This document shows, one piece after another, positions 33,711 through 42,720 of a stretch of DNA of 64,000 bases. Below the pieces are notes generated by a model that made no database searches, was not told the origin of the DNA, and saw only the letters and a program-made list of their open reading frames with translations. The stretch spans positions 248,001-312,000 of the forward strand of contig NZ_JYLB01000008.1 of NCBI RefSeq assembly GCF_001042905.1, in the 5' to 3' direction. Made by a program: the position numbers and the translations under genes. The first letter of the stretch is position 1. Each line of letters starts with the position of its first letter. This stretch comes from Pseudomonas lini. Its GTDB lineage: Bacteria > Pseudomonadota > Gammaproteobacteria > Pseudomonadales > Pseudomonadaceae.

Positions 33711-36508
33711 ACGCACGTCTGCACAACAAGACACCGACGATCAACGCCCTCGACAGCCGCGGGCTACCTGTACGGCAAGTCGCTTACTGGCGATGCAACG
33801 CAGATGACAGCGCCCAGGCACGCATTACCAGCCAGGACCATGACCTTGCCGGACGCGTAATAGCGCAGCGGGATCCGCGACTGTTTGGAAAATTTGCGAA
33901 GGCCAATCTGACAACCCTCTACAGCCTGTCCGGCAAACCACTGCTGGTAGACAGCGTTGACGCCGGGTGGCGACTGAACCTGCCGGGGGACGCCGGACAG
34001 ACACTTCGCAACTGGGACCAGCGAGGCAATCATTGGCAAACGACCTTCGATAATCAATTGCGGCCGATCACTATCAAGGAAGAGTCACCGGGGCAGCCGG
34101 CACGTATCATCGAACGCTTCAGTTACGGCGACAGCTCGAAAGATTCGGCCGCACTCAATCGATGTGGCGTGTTGATTCGCCACGACGACGAAGCAGGCAC
34201 CCTGCTCATCGACGAATACTCCCCTGGCGGTAAACCCTCGCGTCAGACACGCCACTTTCTGTTGAATGCCGAATCTTTAGACTGGCCGGCAGAGGAACAC
34301 AGCCGAAACCTCTTGCGAGAAACGGGCGATGGCTACAAAACGCAATGGCACTACGACGCAACGGGAGAGGTCATCCGGCAGGTGGATGCCGGTCAACACC
34401 TGCAGCGATTTTCCTTTGATGTTGCAGGCCGACTCAACACCGTGAGCCTGAAACTCAAAGATGCCGAAATCGAAAATACCCTGGTGAAGGATCTCGTTTA
34501 CAACGCCTTTGGCCAGGTTGAATCGCAGACGGCCGGCAACAACGTCATCAGCCGCGCGGTATTCGATCCGGCCAGCGGTCGATTGACCTCGCTGACTGCC
34601 TCCGAATCGGACCGCACCTTGCAGTCGCTGCACTACAGCCATGACGCGGTGGGCAATGTGACGCACATCGAGGACAAGGCCCAACCAGTTCAATTTGGTA
34701 GCAATCAAAAGGTCGAAGCCGTCAGCACATTCACCTATGACAGCCTCTATCAATTGACCAGTGCAACGGGACGAGAAACGGCAGGAACAACCACTGCGCC
34801 ATATGTTCCCGCGCTCGGTATTACACCCATCGATACCCGGCAACTGTTCAATTTCACCCAACACTACACATACGACGCTGGCGGTAACCTGACCGAGCTG
34901 CGCCATGTGCGGGATCGCAACAATTACACCCGAACTTTTAACGTGGCAAATCTCAATAATCGTCTGGTGTCCTGGTGCCAGGGCTCTGAATTGCCAGGCA
35001 CTGCTACGACCTTTGATGACAACGGCAATCTGCAAGACTTGCAATCCGGTCAGTCGCTGCAATGGAATGCACTCAATCAACTTACCCGCGTGATGTTGCT
35101 CAAGCGTGAGGATGGCCCTGACGACCATGAACGTTACGACTATGACGGCAGTGGTCAGCGTCTTCGCAAAACTACAACCACCCAGGGTGCATCGATCACT
35201 CACACCCGAGAGGTCCGTTATTTACCGGGCATCGAAATCCGTACTCGAGGGAAGGAACGGCTGGAAGTCATAACGGTGCAGGCCGGTCGTGGCAGCGTTC
35301 GTTGCCTGCACTGGACCGAAGGCCAGCCCAAAGGTATTCCCGCAGATCAACTGCGCTATAGCCTTGATGACCATTTGGGTTCCAGCTCACTGGAACTTGA
35401 TGGCAAGGCCGACTTGATCAGTCAGGAGAGCTACTTCCCATTTGGCGGAACGGCATGGACAGCGTCTCGCTCGAAGGTGGAAGCCGATTACCGGACCATT
35501 CGATATTCCGGAAAAGAACGCGATGCCAGTGGCCTCTACTACTACGGGCACCGGTATTACGCACCGTGGTTGCAACGTTGGATCAGCCCTGATCCGGCGG
35601 GGACGGTCGACGGGCTGAACCTGTATTGCATGGTGGGGAACAACCCGTTGAGATTCGTCGACCATAAGGGCCTGATGAGAGATGAAGATCTTAAAGAGTT
35701 CGAAGATTGGGGTAGAGCCCGCTCTCAGGAAATCATGGATAAGGCTAAAGGTGACTTTACCTATCGCTTGATGCCCGATGACTTCGATAAAAGATCAGAT
35801 TATTTTTTAGATGAAAATTTGTTGAAAAAGGAATTCCTTGCTCACTCGTATGGCCACATCAAGTCTAGCGAAATTGGGCTCAGCGACTTTTTTAACATCC
35901 CGAAACCTCAAGGCAGCATGAGGGGGTATCGAGGGGTAGATACTCGTTACCCAGGCGACGCCCAGACTGCCGAGCACTACTTGCAATTCGGAACCTACAA
36001 GATCAGTAACACGGCTGAATATTTGACCGATGTGTCCCATCGGTACGCCGCGGCACGCAATAACATGTTCCATAATGTAATTACAGATGAAGACGTATTA
36101 AAAGATTCACCTACATTAAGCAGGCTGGCCGATAGCGCCCATGAACTGCAACAACCAACCCGGGATTGGATCGAGACCCATATCGATAAAATGGGGGGGA
36201 TCATGCCGATGCTCGCTGGTGGACCCGGGACTCATGCAGAGGTCCGACTGGTGAATTCAATTGTTGCGCTCTATCCGGATAGAGCGGAAAGGATACTTTC
36301 AGAAACCACTGTATTCACAGACACATTGTCTCGGGGAGACGCCCCTCAGCCGTTCCCTGCCTGTATTAACTGTAGTGGCATTCTTCCGGAAGGAATCAGT
36401 ATTCCGACCGGACGAAATGCCCCCGACTATGCGGGGTACAACGCTCGGGTACAGCAAATAAACCAGGCGCCACTTTCGCGTCGGACAACGGGACGAAACA
36501 GAAGATGA
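33707..36508 (+). CDS. TccC-like RHS protein with C-terminal putative deaminase payload
   Basis: The protein is 933 residues. Residues 1-656 are the RHS core: many YD repeats (YDATGEVIRQVD, YDAGGNLTEL), then the conserved end KERDASGLYYYGHRYYAPWL, SPDPAGTVDGLNLY and NNPLRFVDHKGL. By analogy with TccC3 of Photorhabdus, self-cleavage should fall between L656 and M657. Residues 657-933 are the variable payload. GTHAEVRLVN (H843, E845) and ACINCSGILPEG (C886, C889) give the zinc and catalytic pattern of the cytidine-deaminase-like superfamily, most like the YwqJ family. It would be injected into target cells by the Tc complex. GGAGG precedes the ATG. Bases from about 35680 are richer in A and T. 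Confidence 0.88.
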   Translation: MNARLHNKTPTINALDSRGLPVRQVAYWRCNADDSAQARITSQDHDLAGRVIAQRDPRLFGKFAKANLTTLYSLSGKPLLVDSVDAGWRLNLPGDAGQTLRNWDQRGNHWQTTFDNQLRPITIKEESPGQPARIIERFSYGDSSKDSAALNRCGVLIRHDDEAGTLLIDEYSPGGKPSRQTRHFLLNAESLDWPAEEHSRNLLRETGDGYKTQWHYDATGEVIRQVDAGQHLQRFSFDVAGRLNTVSLKLKDAEIENTLVKDLVYNAFGQVESQTAGNNVISRAVFDPASGRLTSLTASESDRTLQSLHYSHDAVGNVTHIEDKAQPVQFGSNQKVEAVSTFTYDSLYQLTSATGRETAGTTTAPYVPALGITPIDTRQLFNFTQHYTYDAGGNLTELRHVRDRNNYTRTFNVANLNNRLVSWCQGSELPGTATTFDDNGNLQDLQSGQSLQWNALNQLTRVMLLKREDGPDDHERYDYDGSGQRLRKTTTTQGASITHTREVRYLPGIEIRTRGKERLEVITVQAGRGSVRCLHWTEGQPKGIPADQLRYSLDDHLGSSSLELDGKADLISQESYFPFGGTAWTASRSKVEADYRTIRYSGKERDASGLYYYGHRYYAPWLQRWISPDPAGTVDGLNLYCMVGNNPLRFVDHKGLMRDEDLKEFEDWGRARSQEIMDKAKGDFTYRLMPDDFDKRSDYFLDENLLKKEFLAHSYGHIKSSEIGLSDFFNIPKPQGSMRGYRGVDTRYPGDAQTAEHYLQFGTYKISNTAEYLTDVSHRYAAARNNMFHNVITDEDVLKDSPTLSRLADSAHELQQPTRDWIETHIDKMGGIMPMLAGGPGTHAEVRLVNSIVALYPDRAERILSETTVFTDTLSRGDAPQPFPACINCSGILPEGISIPTGRNAPDYAGYNARVQQINQAPLSRRTTGRNRR

Positions 36509-36552
36509 CGGGATTGCCATGACTAACTTGTTCGCTCCAGACGTTGCTCGGT

Positions 36553-36921
36553 TCAAACACTAATCGCATTGGTAAACACCAACCGATTGCCGAACGGATC
36601 ACTGATGGTCATGTCTTGGCTCCCCCAGGGCATGGCCTGAATTTGCGGGCGGGAGAACTGATACTCCTTGGCCAATAGTTGCTGCTGGAACACCTCCAGT
36701 TCATCGGTCTCGATCCGCAACGCCGAACCCGGTGTGCTGTCACCGTGGTGTTCGGACAGGTGCAGCACGCATTCGCCACGGGAGATCTGCAGGTACAGCG
36801 GGAAGTTTGTTTCGAAGCGATGCTGCCAATCGATCTTGAACCCCAGGAAGTCGACGTAGAACTCCACTGCCTTGGTTTCATCGAAAATCCGCAGGATCGG
36901 GGTGGTTTTGCCGAAGCTCAT
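36553..36921 (-). CDS. Glyoxalase superfamily (VOC) protein
   Basis: The protein is 122 residues, a single vicinal-oxygen-chelate domain. TPILRIFDETKAVEFYVDFL, then HLSEHHGDSTPGSALRI and the closing DPFGNRLVF are typical of the bleomycin-resistance/glyoxalase-like group common in pseudomonads. Substrate and activity cannot be predicted. It is convergent with the toxin operon and unlikely to be part of it. Immunity proteins for Tc payloads are not expected to be of this fold. Confidence 0.87.
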   Translation of the reverse strand: MSFGKTTPILRIFDETKAVEFYVDFLGFKIDWQHRFETNFPLYLQISRGECVLHLSEHHGDSTPGSALRIETDELEVFQQQLLAKEYQFSRPQIQAMPWGSQDMTISDPFGNRLVFTNAISV

Positions 36922-37031
36922 GGCGTTGCTCCCAGACTGAAAAGGCCCAGAGTGTAGCTGGGCTGGATGTCAGCGCTTCGGCTTGGTGACGGCTTTCTTT
37001 AAACGCGATGTGCCACTATGAGACGTAGATC

Positions 37032-37063
37032 AAAAGATCGCAGCCTTCGGCAGCTCCTACAGG
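37032..37063. repeat. Single REP half-element
   Basis: AAAAGATCGCAGCCTTCGGC followed by AGCTCCTACAGG is one arm of the REPIN types at 43673-43766 and 48228-48306. It stands alone between the glyoxalase and D-aminoacylase genes. Confidence 0.8.
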
Positions 37064-37089
37064 GGCTGTGATCCTTTCGATATCACCGA

Positions 37090-38547
37090 TCAATGAAATC
37101 CTTTCCGCAAATCCCCTTCCCGCGCCAGAAACCGTCCTTCCCTTCTTCCATTCGCCTGTCCTTCGCTGTAACTCAAGACTCCATTTACCCAAACCCCATC
37201 AATCCCTTCCGCCGCCCGTTGCGGGTCATTGAAGTCCGCCACATCGCGAATCGTCGCAGGATCGAACAACACCAGATCCGCCCAATACCCTTCGCGAATC
37301 TCGCCGCGTTCCTTCAAACCGAATCGCGCCGCCGACAGCCCGGTCATTTTGTGCACGGCGGTGTGCAGCGGAAACAGCCCTATGTCGCGACTGAAATGTC
37401 CGAGTACTCGTGGGAACGCGCCCCACAACCGTGGATGGGGAAACGGGTCTTCCGGCAAACCGTCAGAGCCGACCATCGACAGCGGGTGCGCGAGGATTCT
37501 TCGTACGTCGGCTTCGTCCATGCCGTAATACACCGCCCCGGCCGGTTGCAGTCGGCGGGCGGCCTCGAGTAACGGCACATCCCACTCGGCGGCGATGTCG
37601 ATCAAATCCCGGCCACCCATTTGTGGATGCGGCGTGGACCAGGTGATGGTGATGCGATGGGCGTCGGTGACTTGCTTGAGGTCCAGGGTCGAAGAACTCG
37701 CCGCATAGGGATAACAATCGCAGCCCACCGGGTGGGTTTTCGCGGCGTGTTCGAGGGACGCCAGCAGTTGCGGACTACGTCCCCAGTTACCGGCGCCGGC
37801 ACATTTGAGGTGGGAAATGATCACGGGGGCTTTCGCGTGGAGACCAATCTGGAATGCCTCGTCCATGGCCTCCAGCACCGGTTCAAATTCACTGCGCAAA
37901 TGGGTGGTGTAAACAGCGCCGAATGCAGTCAGCTCTTCGGTCAATTGCATCACTTCGTCGGTGGAAGCGCAGAAGGCGTTGGCATACGCCAGGCCTGTGG
38001 ATAAACCCAAGGCACCGGCCTCAAGGCTCTCTCGCAGTTGCTCGCGCATCGCGCTGATTTCTTCGGCGGTGGCGGTGCGAAACAGGTCCTCCAGGTGATT
38101 GCTGCGCAACGCGGTGTGCCCTACCAATGCGGCCACGTTCAGCGTGGTATTCGCCGCTTCCACAGCCGCGCGATAGTCGCTGAAGCGCGGATAAACGAAC
38201 GCCGCTGCTGTGCCGAGGAGGTTCATCGGGTCCGGCGGCTCGTCACGTAAACTCACTGGCGATGCGCTGATCCCGCAGTTGCCGACGATCACCGTGGTCA
38301 CGCCTTGGCTGAGCTTGGGCAGCATCTGCGGCTGACGGATCACCACTGTGTCGTCATGGGTGTGCACGTCGATGAAACCTGGGGCCAACACCCTCCCGGC
38401 CGCGTCGATTTCTTCGGTGGCGCGAGCGTCGTGCAAGTCGCCGATACGCTCGATGCGGCCGTCCAGAATCGCCACATCAGCGGGGTAACCGGGGGCGTTG
38501 CTGCCATCGATAATCAACGCGTTGCGGATCAGCGTGTCGTACGTCAT
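37090..38547 (-). CDS. N-acyl-D-amino-acid deacylase (D-aminoacylase)
   Basis: The protein is 485 residues, the usual family size, of the amidohydrolase superfamily. Metal- and active-site blocks are visible: APGFIDVHTHDDTVV (HxH at about residues 65-67), VGNCGIS (cysteine ligand, about 94), ISHLKCAG (about 246) and MVGSDGLPEDPFPHPR (catalytic Asp, about 364). It hydrolyses N-acyl-D-amino acids to D-amino acids and carboxylates in the cytoplasm. The start ATG at 38547 lies two bases from the stop of the RpiR gene, so the two are cotranscribed. A longer frame to 38754 overlaps the regulator and is rejected. With the GntP-type permease upstream, it probably forms an uptake-and-use unit. Confidence 0.92.
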   Translation of the reverse strand: MTYDTLIRNALIIDGSNAPGYPADVAILDGRIERIGDLHDARATEEIDAAGRVLAPGFIDVHTHDDTVVIRQPQMLPKLSQGVTTVIVGNCGISASPVSLRDEPPDPMNLLGTAAAFVYPRFSDYRAAVEAANTTLNVAALVGHTALRSNHLEDLFRTATAEEISAMREQLRESLEAGALGLSTGLAYANAFCASTDEVMQLTEELTAFGAVYTTHLRSEFEPVLEAMDEAFQIGLHAKAPVIISHLKCAGAGNWGRSPQLLASLEHAAKTHPVGCDCYPYAASSSTLDLKQVTDAHRITITWSTPHPQMGGRDLIDIAAEWDVPLLEAARRLQPAGAVYYGMDEADVRRILAHPLSMVGSDGLPEDPFPHPRLWGAFPRVLGHFSRDIGLFPLHTAVHKMTGLSAARFGLKERGEIREGYWADLVLFDPATIRDVADFNDPQRAAEGIDGVWVNGVLSYSEGQANGRREGRFLAREGDLRKGFH

Positions 38548-38548
38548 G

Positions 38549-39409
38549 TCAGTCTCCCAGCGGCAAGTGATCGTCGCCGCCGCGGTAGTCGTCCAGGGCC
38601 AGTTTGATCCGCCGCAGACGTTCTTGATTGTCTTCAGGACTGGCCAGCGCCAGCTCGGTAGCGAGCACGTCGATAGCCAGCAGCATGCCGTAGCGCGCCG
38701 CCGTGGGTTTGTAGATGAAGGAGGTCTCGGCGCTTTGCAGCGGCAACAACACATCGGCCAGTTGCGCCAGCGGCGAGTCAGCCCGGGTGATCGTGAGAAT
38801 TCGGGCGCCGTAGCTGCGAGCCAGATCCACTGCTTCGAGCAGCTCGGGGGTGATGCCGGTCAGCGAACAGGCGATGATCGCATGTTCGGCACCGAGGCTG
38901 GCGGCGGTGACGCGCATCATCACCGGGTCGTGACACACCGCAATCGGGTAGCCGAGGCGCACCAGCCGCACTTGCAACTCATCGCTGCACAGGGTCGAGC
39001 AGCCGCCCATGCCGAAGGCGTGAATCATCCGCGCCTTGCCCAGCAGCTTCACCGCATCGGCGAAACGCGATTCATCGAACGCCGACAAGTGCTGACGCAA
39101 GGTCGACTCGATATCGCCGACGATCTGCCCATAGAACGCCGACTGTTCAGGCGTCCCCGCCGGGTCGAGAAAGCGACTGCCGACGCCGCTGGCCTGGGCC
39201 AGTTGCAGGCGCAAATCTCGCAGGTCGCGGCAGCCGACGGTACGGGCAAAACGCGACAACGTGGCGGTGCTGACTTCCGCCCGCTGCGCCAACTCGTCGA
39301 GGCTGGCGGAGGCGGCAAATCCTACGTCGTCGAGCATCAGCCTAGCGATGCGTCCTTCGCCGGCGCTGAAGGAATCCTGACGGGCGCGGATCTGATAGAG
39401 GATGTCCAT
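38549..39409 (-). CDS. MurR/RpiR family transcriptional regulator
   Basis: The protein is 286 residues. The N-terminal RpiR-type helix-turn-helix (about residues 5-75; SLDELAQRAEVSTATLSRFA) is followed by a SIS sugar-phosphate-binding domain (about 125-260; MIHAFGMGGCSTLCSDELQV). Such regulators usually respond to phosphosugars or, in D-aminoacylase clusters, to the pathway substrate. It sits between the permease and the deacylase on one strand and is likely their local regulator. Confidence 0.9.
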   Translation of the reverse strand: MDILYQIRARQDSFSAGEGRIARLMLDDVGFAASASLDELAQRAEVSTATLSRFARTVGCRDLRDLRLQLAQASGVGSRFLDPAGTPEQSAFYGQIVGDIESTLRQHLSAFDESRFADAVKLLGKARMIHAFGMGGCSTLCSDELQVRLVRLGYPIAVCHDPVMMRVTAASLGAEHAIIACSLTGITPELLEAVDLARSYGARILTITRADSPLAQLADVLLPLQSAETSFIYKPTAARYGMLLAIDVLATELALASPEDNQERLRRIKLALDDYRGGDDHLPLGD

Positions 39410-39424
39410 GGCGGATGGCTCCGA

Positions 39425-40774
39425 CTAAAGCAGGTAAGAAAGACCTACGGTCAAACCGAAGGCGACCACCGAGATGATGGTCTCGAGCACCGTCCAGGTC
39501 TTGAAGGTCTGGGTGACGGTCATGTTGAAGTATTCCTTGATCAACCAGAAGCCGCCGTCGTTGACGTGGGAAAAGATAACCGACCCCGCCCCCGTCGCCA
39601 GCACCAACAACTCCGGGTGGGGATAACCCAGACCAACGGCCACCGGCGCAACAATCCCTGAAGCGGTGGTCATGGCGACCGTGGCGGAACCGGTGGCGAT
39701 GCGCATCAACGCGGCGAACAGCCAGCCCATCAACAGTGGCGACAGCTGGAATTCATCGGCCAGGCTGACGATCTGATGGGTGACACCTGCGTCCACCAGG
39801 ATTCGGTTCAAGCCACCGCCGGCGCCTACCAACAAGGTGATGCTGGCGGTCGGCGCCAGGCATTCATTGGTGAACTTGAGGATCGATTCGCGGTTGAAGC
39901 CCTGGGCCAGGCCGAGGGTCCAGAAACTCAGCAACGTCGCCAACAGCAAGGCGATCACCGAGTTGCCGATGAACAATAAAAACTGGTTGAAACCACTGCC
40001 CGGGGTGGAAATCAGATTGGCCCAACCACCGATCAACATCAGCACCACCGGCAACAGAATGGTCGCCATGGTGATGCCGAATCCCGGCAGGCTATCGCGC
40101 GGTTCACGCTCGAGGAACTGGCGCTCCAAAGGGTTATCCGCCGGCAGTTGAATGCGCGGCACGATGAATTTGGCATACAGCGGGCCGGCGATGATCGCGG
40201 TCGGAATGCCGATCAGAATCGCATAGAGCAACGTCTGCCCCACCGACGCCTGATAGACCTGCACCGCCAGCATCGCCGCCGGGTGCGGCGGTACCAGCGC
40301 ATGGACCACCGAGAGTCCCGCGACCATCGGCAAGCCGACCATCAGAATCGACACGCCCACCCGCCGCGCCACGGTGAACGCGATGGGTACCAGCAAGACA
40401 AAACCGACCTCGAAGAACAGCGGCAGTCCTACAAGAAAAGCGATACAGACCATCGCCCAATGCGCGTTTCTCTCACCGAAACGGTCGATCAACGTGCGCG
40501 CCACCTGCTCGGCGCCGCCAGACTCGGCCATCATCTTGCCGAGCATCGTGCCCAGCGCCACCACCAGCGCAATGTGCCCCAGCGTCTTGCCAACCCCGGC
40601 CTCATACGCGCCCACCACACCCGATGGAGGCATCCCGGCCAGCAGTGCCAAACCGATGGATACCAGCGTGATGACGATGAAGGGATTGATCCGGTAACGG
40701 GCGATCAGAACGATCAGCGCAATGATGGCGATGGCGGCGTAAACCAGCAGCCAATAGCCGAAGGAAAGCGTCAT
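39425..40774 (-). CDS. GntP family permease
   Basis: The protein is 449 residues with about twelve to fourteen membrane segments. The first segment LVYAAIAIIALIVLIARYRI and the conserved block HALVPPHPAAMLAVQVYQAS are typical of GntP/gluconate:proton symporters. Near the C-terminus, ATGSATVAMTTASGIVAPVA and GSVIFSHVNDGGFWLIKEYF are also diagnostic. In this context (D-aminoacylase, RpiR) it more likely imports an N-acyl amino acid or related organic acid than gluconate. It is the first gene of the three-gene operon. Confidence 0.9.
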   Translation of the reverse strand: MTLSFGYWLLVYAAIAIIALIVLIARYRINPFIVITLVSIGLALLAGMPPSGVVGAYEAGVGKTLGHIALVVALGTMLGKMMAESGGAEQVARTLIDRFGERNAHWAMVCIAFLVGLPLFFEVGFVLLVPIAFTVARRVGVSILMVGLPMVAGLSVVHALVPPHPAAMLAVQVYQASVGQTLLYAILIGIPTAIIAGPLYAKFIVPRIQLPADNPLERQFLEREPRDSLPGFGITMATILLPVVLMLIGGWANLISTPGSGFNQFLLFIGNSVIALLLATLLSFWTLGLAQGFNRESILKFTNECLAPTASITLLVGAGGGLNRILVDAGVTHQIVSLADEFQLSPLLMGWLFAALMRIATGSATVAMTTASGIVAPVAVGLGYPHPELLVLATGAGSVIFSHVNDGGFWLIKEYFNMTVTQTFKTWTVLETIISVVAFGLTVGLSYLL

Positions 40775-40948
40775 GCGGTACTCCTCGAAAGGGTCACGTC
40801 GAATGGATTGTGAAACTCATAAATCATTTCGACGAGCTACTTTCAAACGAAGTGAAAGTAATTTTCGTGGAGGGATAAGGGATGTCGTGCAGAGGTATGA
40901 GAGGTCGTGAGTTATGAAAATTCGATAGTGGAATTTTCATCCGCCTAC

Positions 40949-41058
40949 GATCGTTCCCACGCTCTGCGTGGGAATGCAGCCCGTGACGCTCCGCGTCAGA
41001 TGCCGAAGCGGACGCAGAGCGTCCAGTGAGGCATTCCCACGCAGAGCATGGGAACGAT
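40949..41058. repeat. Composite nested palindromic repeat, copy 2
   Basis: Outer arms ATCGTTCCCACGCTCTGCGT...GGGAATGC and GCATTCCCACGCAGAGCATG...GGAACGAT enclose an inner pair based on GACGCTCCGCGTC and GACGCAGAGCGTC. The architecture matches the element at 2651-2754. It lies between the start of the GntP gene and the end of the SulP gene. The rest of this 296-base interval shows no gene. Confidence 0.85.
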
Positions 41059-41070
41059 AACTCAAGGATT

Positions 41071-42516
41071 TCAGTCGTGATGCTCGCTGGCGCGTTTGAG
41101 CAGTTTCTTGCAGCGTTCGGACAAATGCAGCACGCGTAGCTGCTTGCCAGCCTTGGCGTAGCGCTCGCGCAATGTCTTCAGCGCGGCAATGGCCGAGTAG
41201 TCGACGAAGCTCAGGTGGCGACAATCAAGGGTCACCTGGGCCGGATCATTGGCGGGGTCGAACTGATTGAGGAATGGCGTGGTAGAGGCGAAAAACAGTG
41301 TGCCGTGCAGGCGGTAGAGTTTGCTGCCGTCGCTTTCCTGATAACTGTCGGCATACAACTCGCGAGCCTGTTGCCAGGCAAAGTTGAGCGCCGCAATGAT
41401 GATCCCGCACAACACGGCGAAGGCCAGATCGGTGAACACCGTAATTACCGTCACCGCGATGATCACCAAAACATCGTTGAGCGGCACCTTGTTCAGCACC
41501 CGCAGCGAGGCCCAGGCAAAGGTTTGCTGCGCCACCACGAACATCACCCCGACCAATGCGGCCAGTGGAATACGCTCGATAAGCGGCGACAGAAACAGGA
41601 TGAACAGCAGAATCATTACTCCGGCCACGGCGCCGGAAAGCCGACTGCGACCACCGGAGCTGAGGTTGATCACGGTTTGCCCGATCATGGCGCAGCCGCC
41701 CATGCCACCGAACACGCCAGAAACTATGTTGGCGGCTCCGAGCGCCACGCACTCGCGATCCGGGTAGCCGCGGCTCTCGGTGATCTCGTCGGTGAGATTC
41801 AGGGTCAACAGGGTTTCCAGCAGGCCGACCAACGCCATCAATATCGCGTAAGGGGCAACAATACTCAGGGTTTCCAGGCTCCATGGGATATCTGGCAGCG
41901 CGAAGCTCGGCAAACCGCCGGCAATGTTCGCCATGTCGCCCAAGGTGCGGGTCGGCAGGCCGAGCAGGTAAACCGCCAACCCAACGCCCAGAATCGCCAC
42001 CAATGCCGGCGGCACGGTACGTGTCAGGCGCGGCATCAGGTAGACGATGGCCATCGTCAGCGCCACCAGCCCGATCATCAGGTACAGCGGCGAGCCACTG
42101 AGCCAGGCTTCACCACTCTTGAAATGCTCCAACTGCGCCAGGGCAATGACGATCGCCAGGCCGTTGACGAAGCCGAGCATTACCGGGTGCGGCACCATGC
42201 GCACCAGTTTGCCCAGCCTCAACAGACCGAACGCCAGCATGATCAACCCACCCAGCAACACAGTCGCCAGCAAGTACTGCACGCCGTGCTGCACCACCAG
42301 CGCGACGATCACCACGGCCATCGATCCGGCGGCACCGGACACCATCCCCGGCCGCCCACCAAACAGCGCAGTCAGGGTGCAGATGATGAAAGCGCCGTAA
42401 AGCCCCATCAATGGATTGAGGTGGGCCACCAGCGCGAAGGCGATGCATTCGGGTAGCAGGGCGAAAGAGGTCGTGAGTCCGGCCAGGACATCGGCGCGCA
42501 GACGTTTGGGTTTCAT
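41071..42516 (-). CDS. SulP family inorganic anion transporter with STAS domain
   Basis: The protein is 481 residues. A membrane part of about 370 residues begins RADVLAGLTTSFALLPECIA and contains GGMGGCAMIGQTVINLSSGG followed by RSRLSGA, the usual SulP block. A C-terminal STAS domain (about 385-475; VTLDCRHLSFVDYSAIAALK) follows. SulP proteins carry sulfate, bicarbonate or dicarboxylates; the substrate here is undetermined. The compact size resembles the BicA/DauA-like subgroup. Confidence 0.9.
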   Translation of the reverse strand: MKPKRLRADVLAGLTTSFALLPECIAFALVAHLNPLMGLYGAFIICTLTALFGGRPGMVSGAAGSMAVVIVALVVQHGVQYLLATVLLGGLIMLAFGLLRLGKLVRMVPHPVMLGFVNGLAIVIALAQLEHFKSGEAWLSGSPLYLMIGLVALTMAIVYLMPRLTRTVPPALVAILGVGLAVYLLGLPTRTLGDMANIAGGLPSFALPDIPWSLETLSIVAPYAILMALVGLLETLLTLNLTDEITESRGYPDRECVALGAANIVSGVFGGMGGCAMIGQTVINLSSGGRSRLSGAVAGVMILLFILFLSPLIERIPLAALVGVMFVVAQQTFAWASLRVLNKVPLNDVLVIIAVTVITVFTDLAFAVLCGIIIAALNFAWQQARELYADSYQESDGSKLYRLHGTLFFASTTPFLNQFDPANDPAQVTLDCRHLSFVDYSAIAALKTLRERYAKAGKQLRVLHLSERCKKLLKRASEHHD

Positions 42517-42605
42517 GGTTTACCTAAAAATACAGGCGGGAGAAGAGAGGACGGATGTTACGGAATTGAGGGCGGGCAGGCCAGTGAATGGGCCGCAGAA
42601 ACGCT

Positions 42606-42698
42606 TTCGCGAGCAAGCCCGCTCCCACATTGGTCCTGTGTCGTTCCCATCATCGTGAATCGACGCAAGTCCACTGTGGGAGCGGGCTTGCTCGCGAA
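42606..42698. repeat. REPIN (TTCGCGAGCAAGCCCGCTCC type)
   Basis: TTCGCGAGCAAGCCCGCTCC-CACA and its inverted copy TGTG-GGAGCGGGCTTGCTCGCGAA face each other across a 45-base centre. This is the REP doublet typical of the P. fluorescens group, and it can fold into one long hairpin. It lies between the SulP and LysR genes. Confidence 0.9.
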
Positions 42699-42720
42699 GA
42701 ACGATGACGCGGTCTACGAA

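Noticed and set aside
36553..36921. Glyoxalase gene as immunity protein for the Tc payload
   Set aside because: Opposite strand, common stand-alone family in Pseudomonas, and Tc toxins do not normally carry immunity genes.
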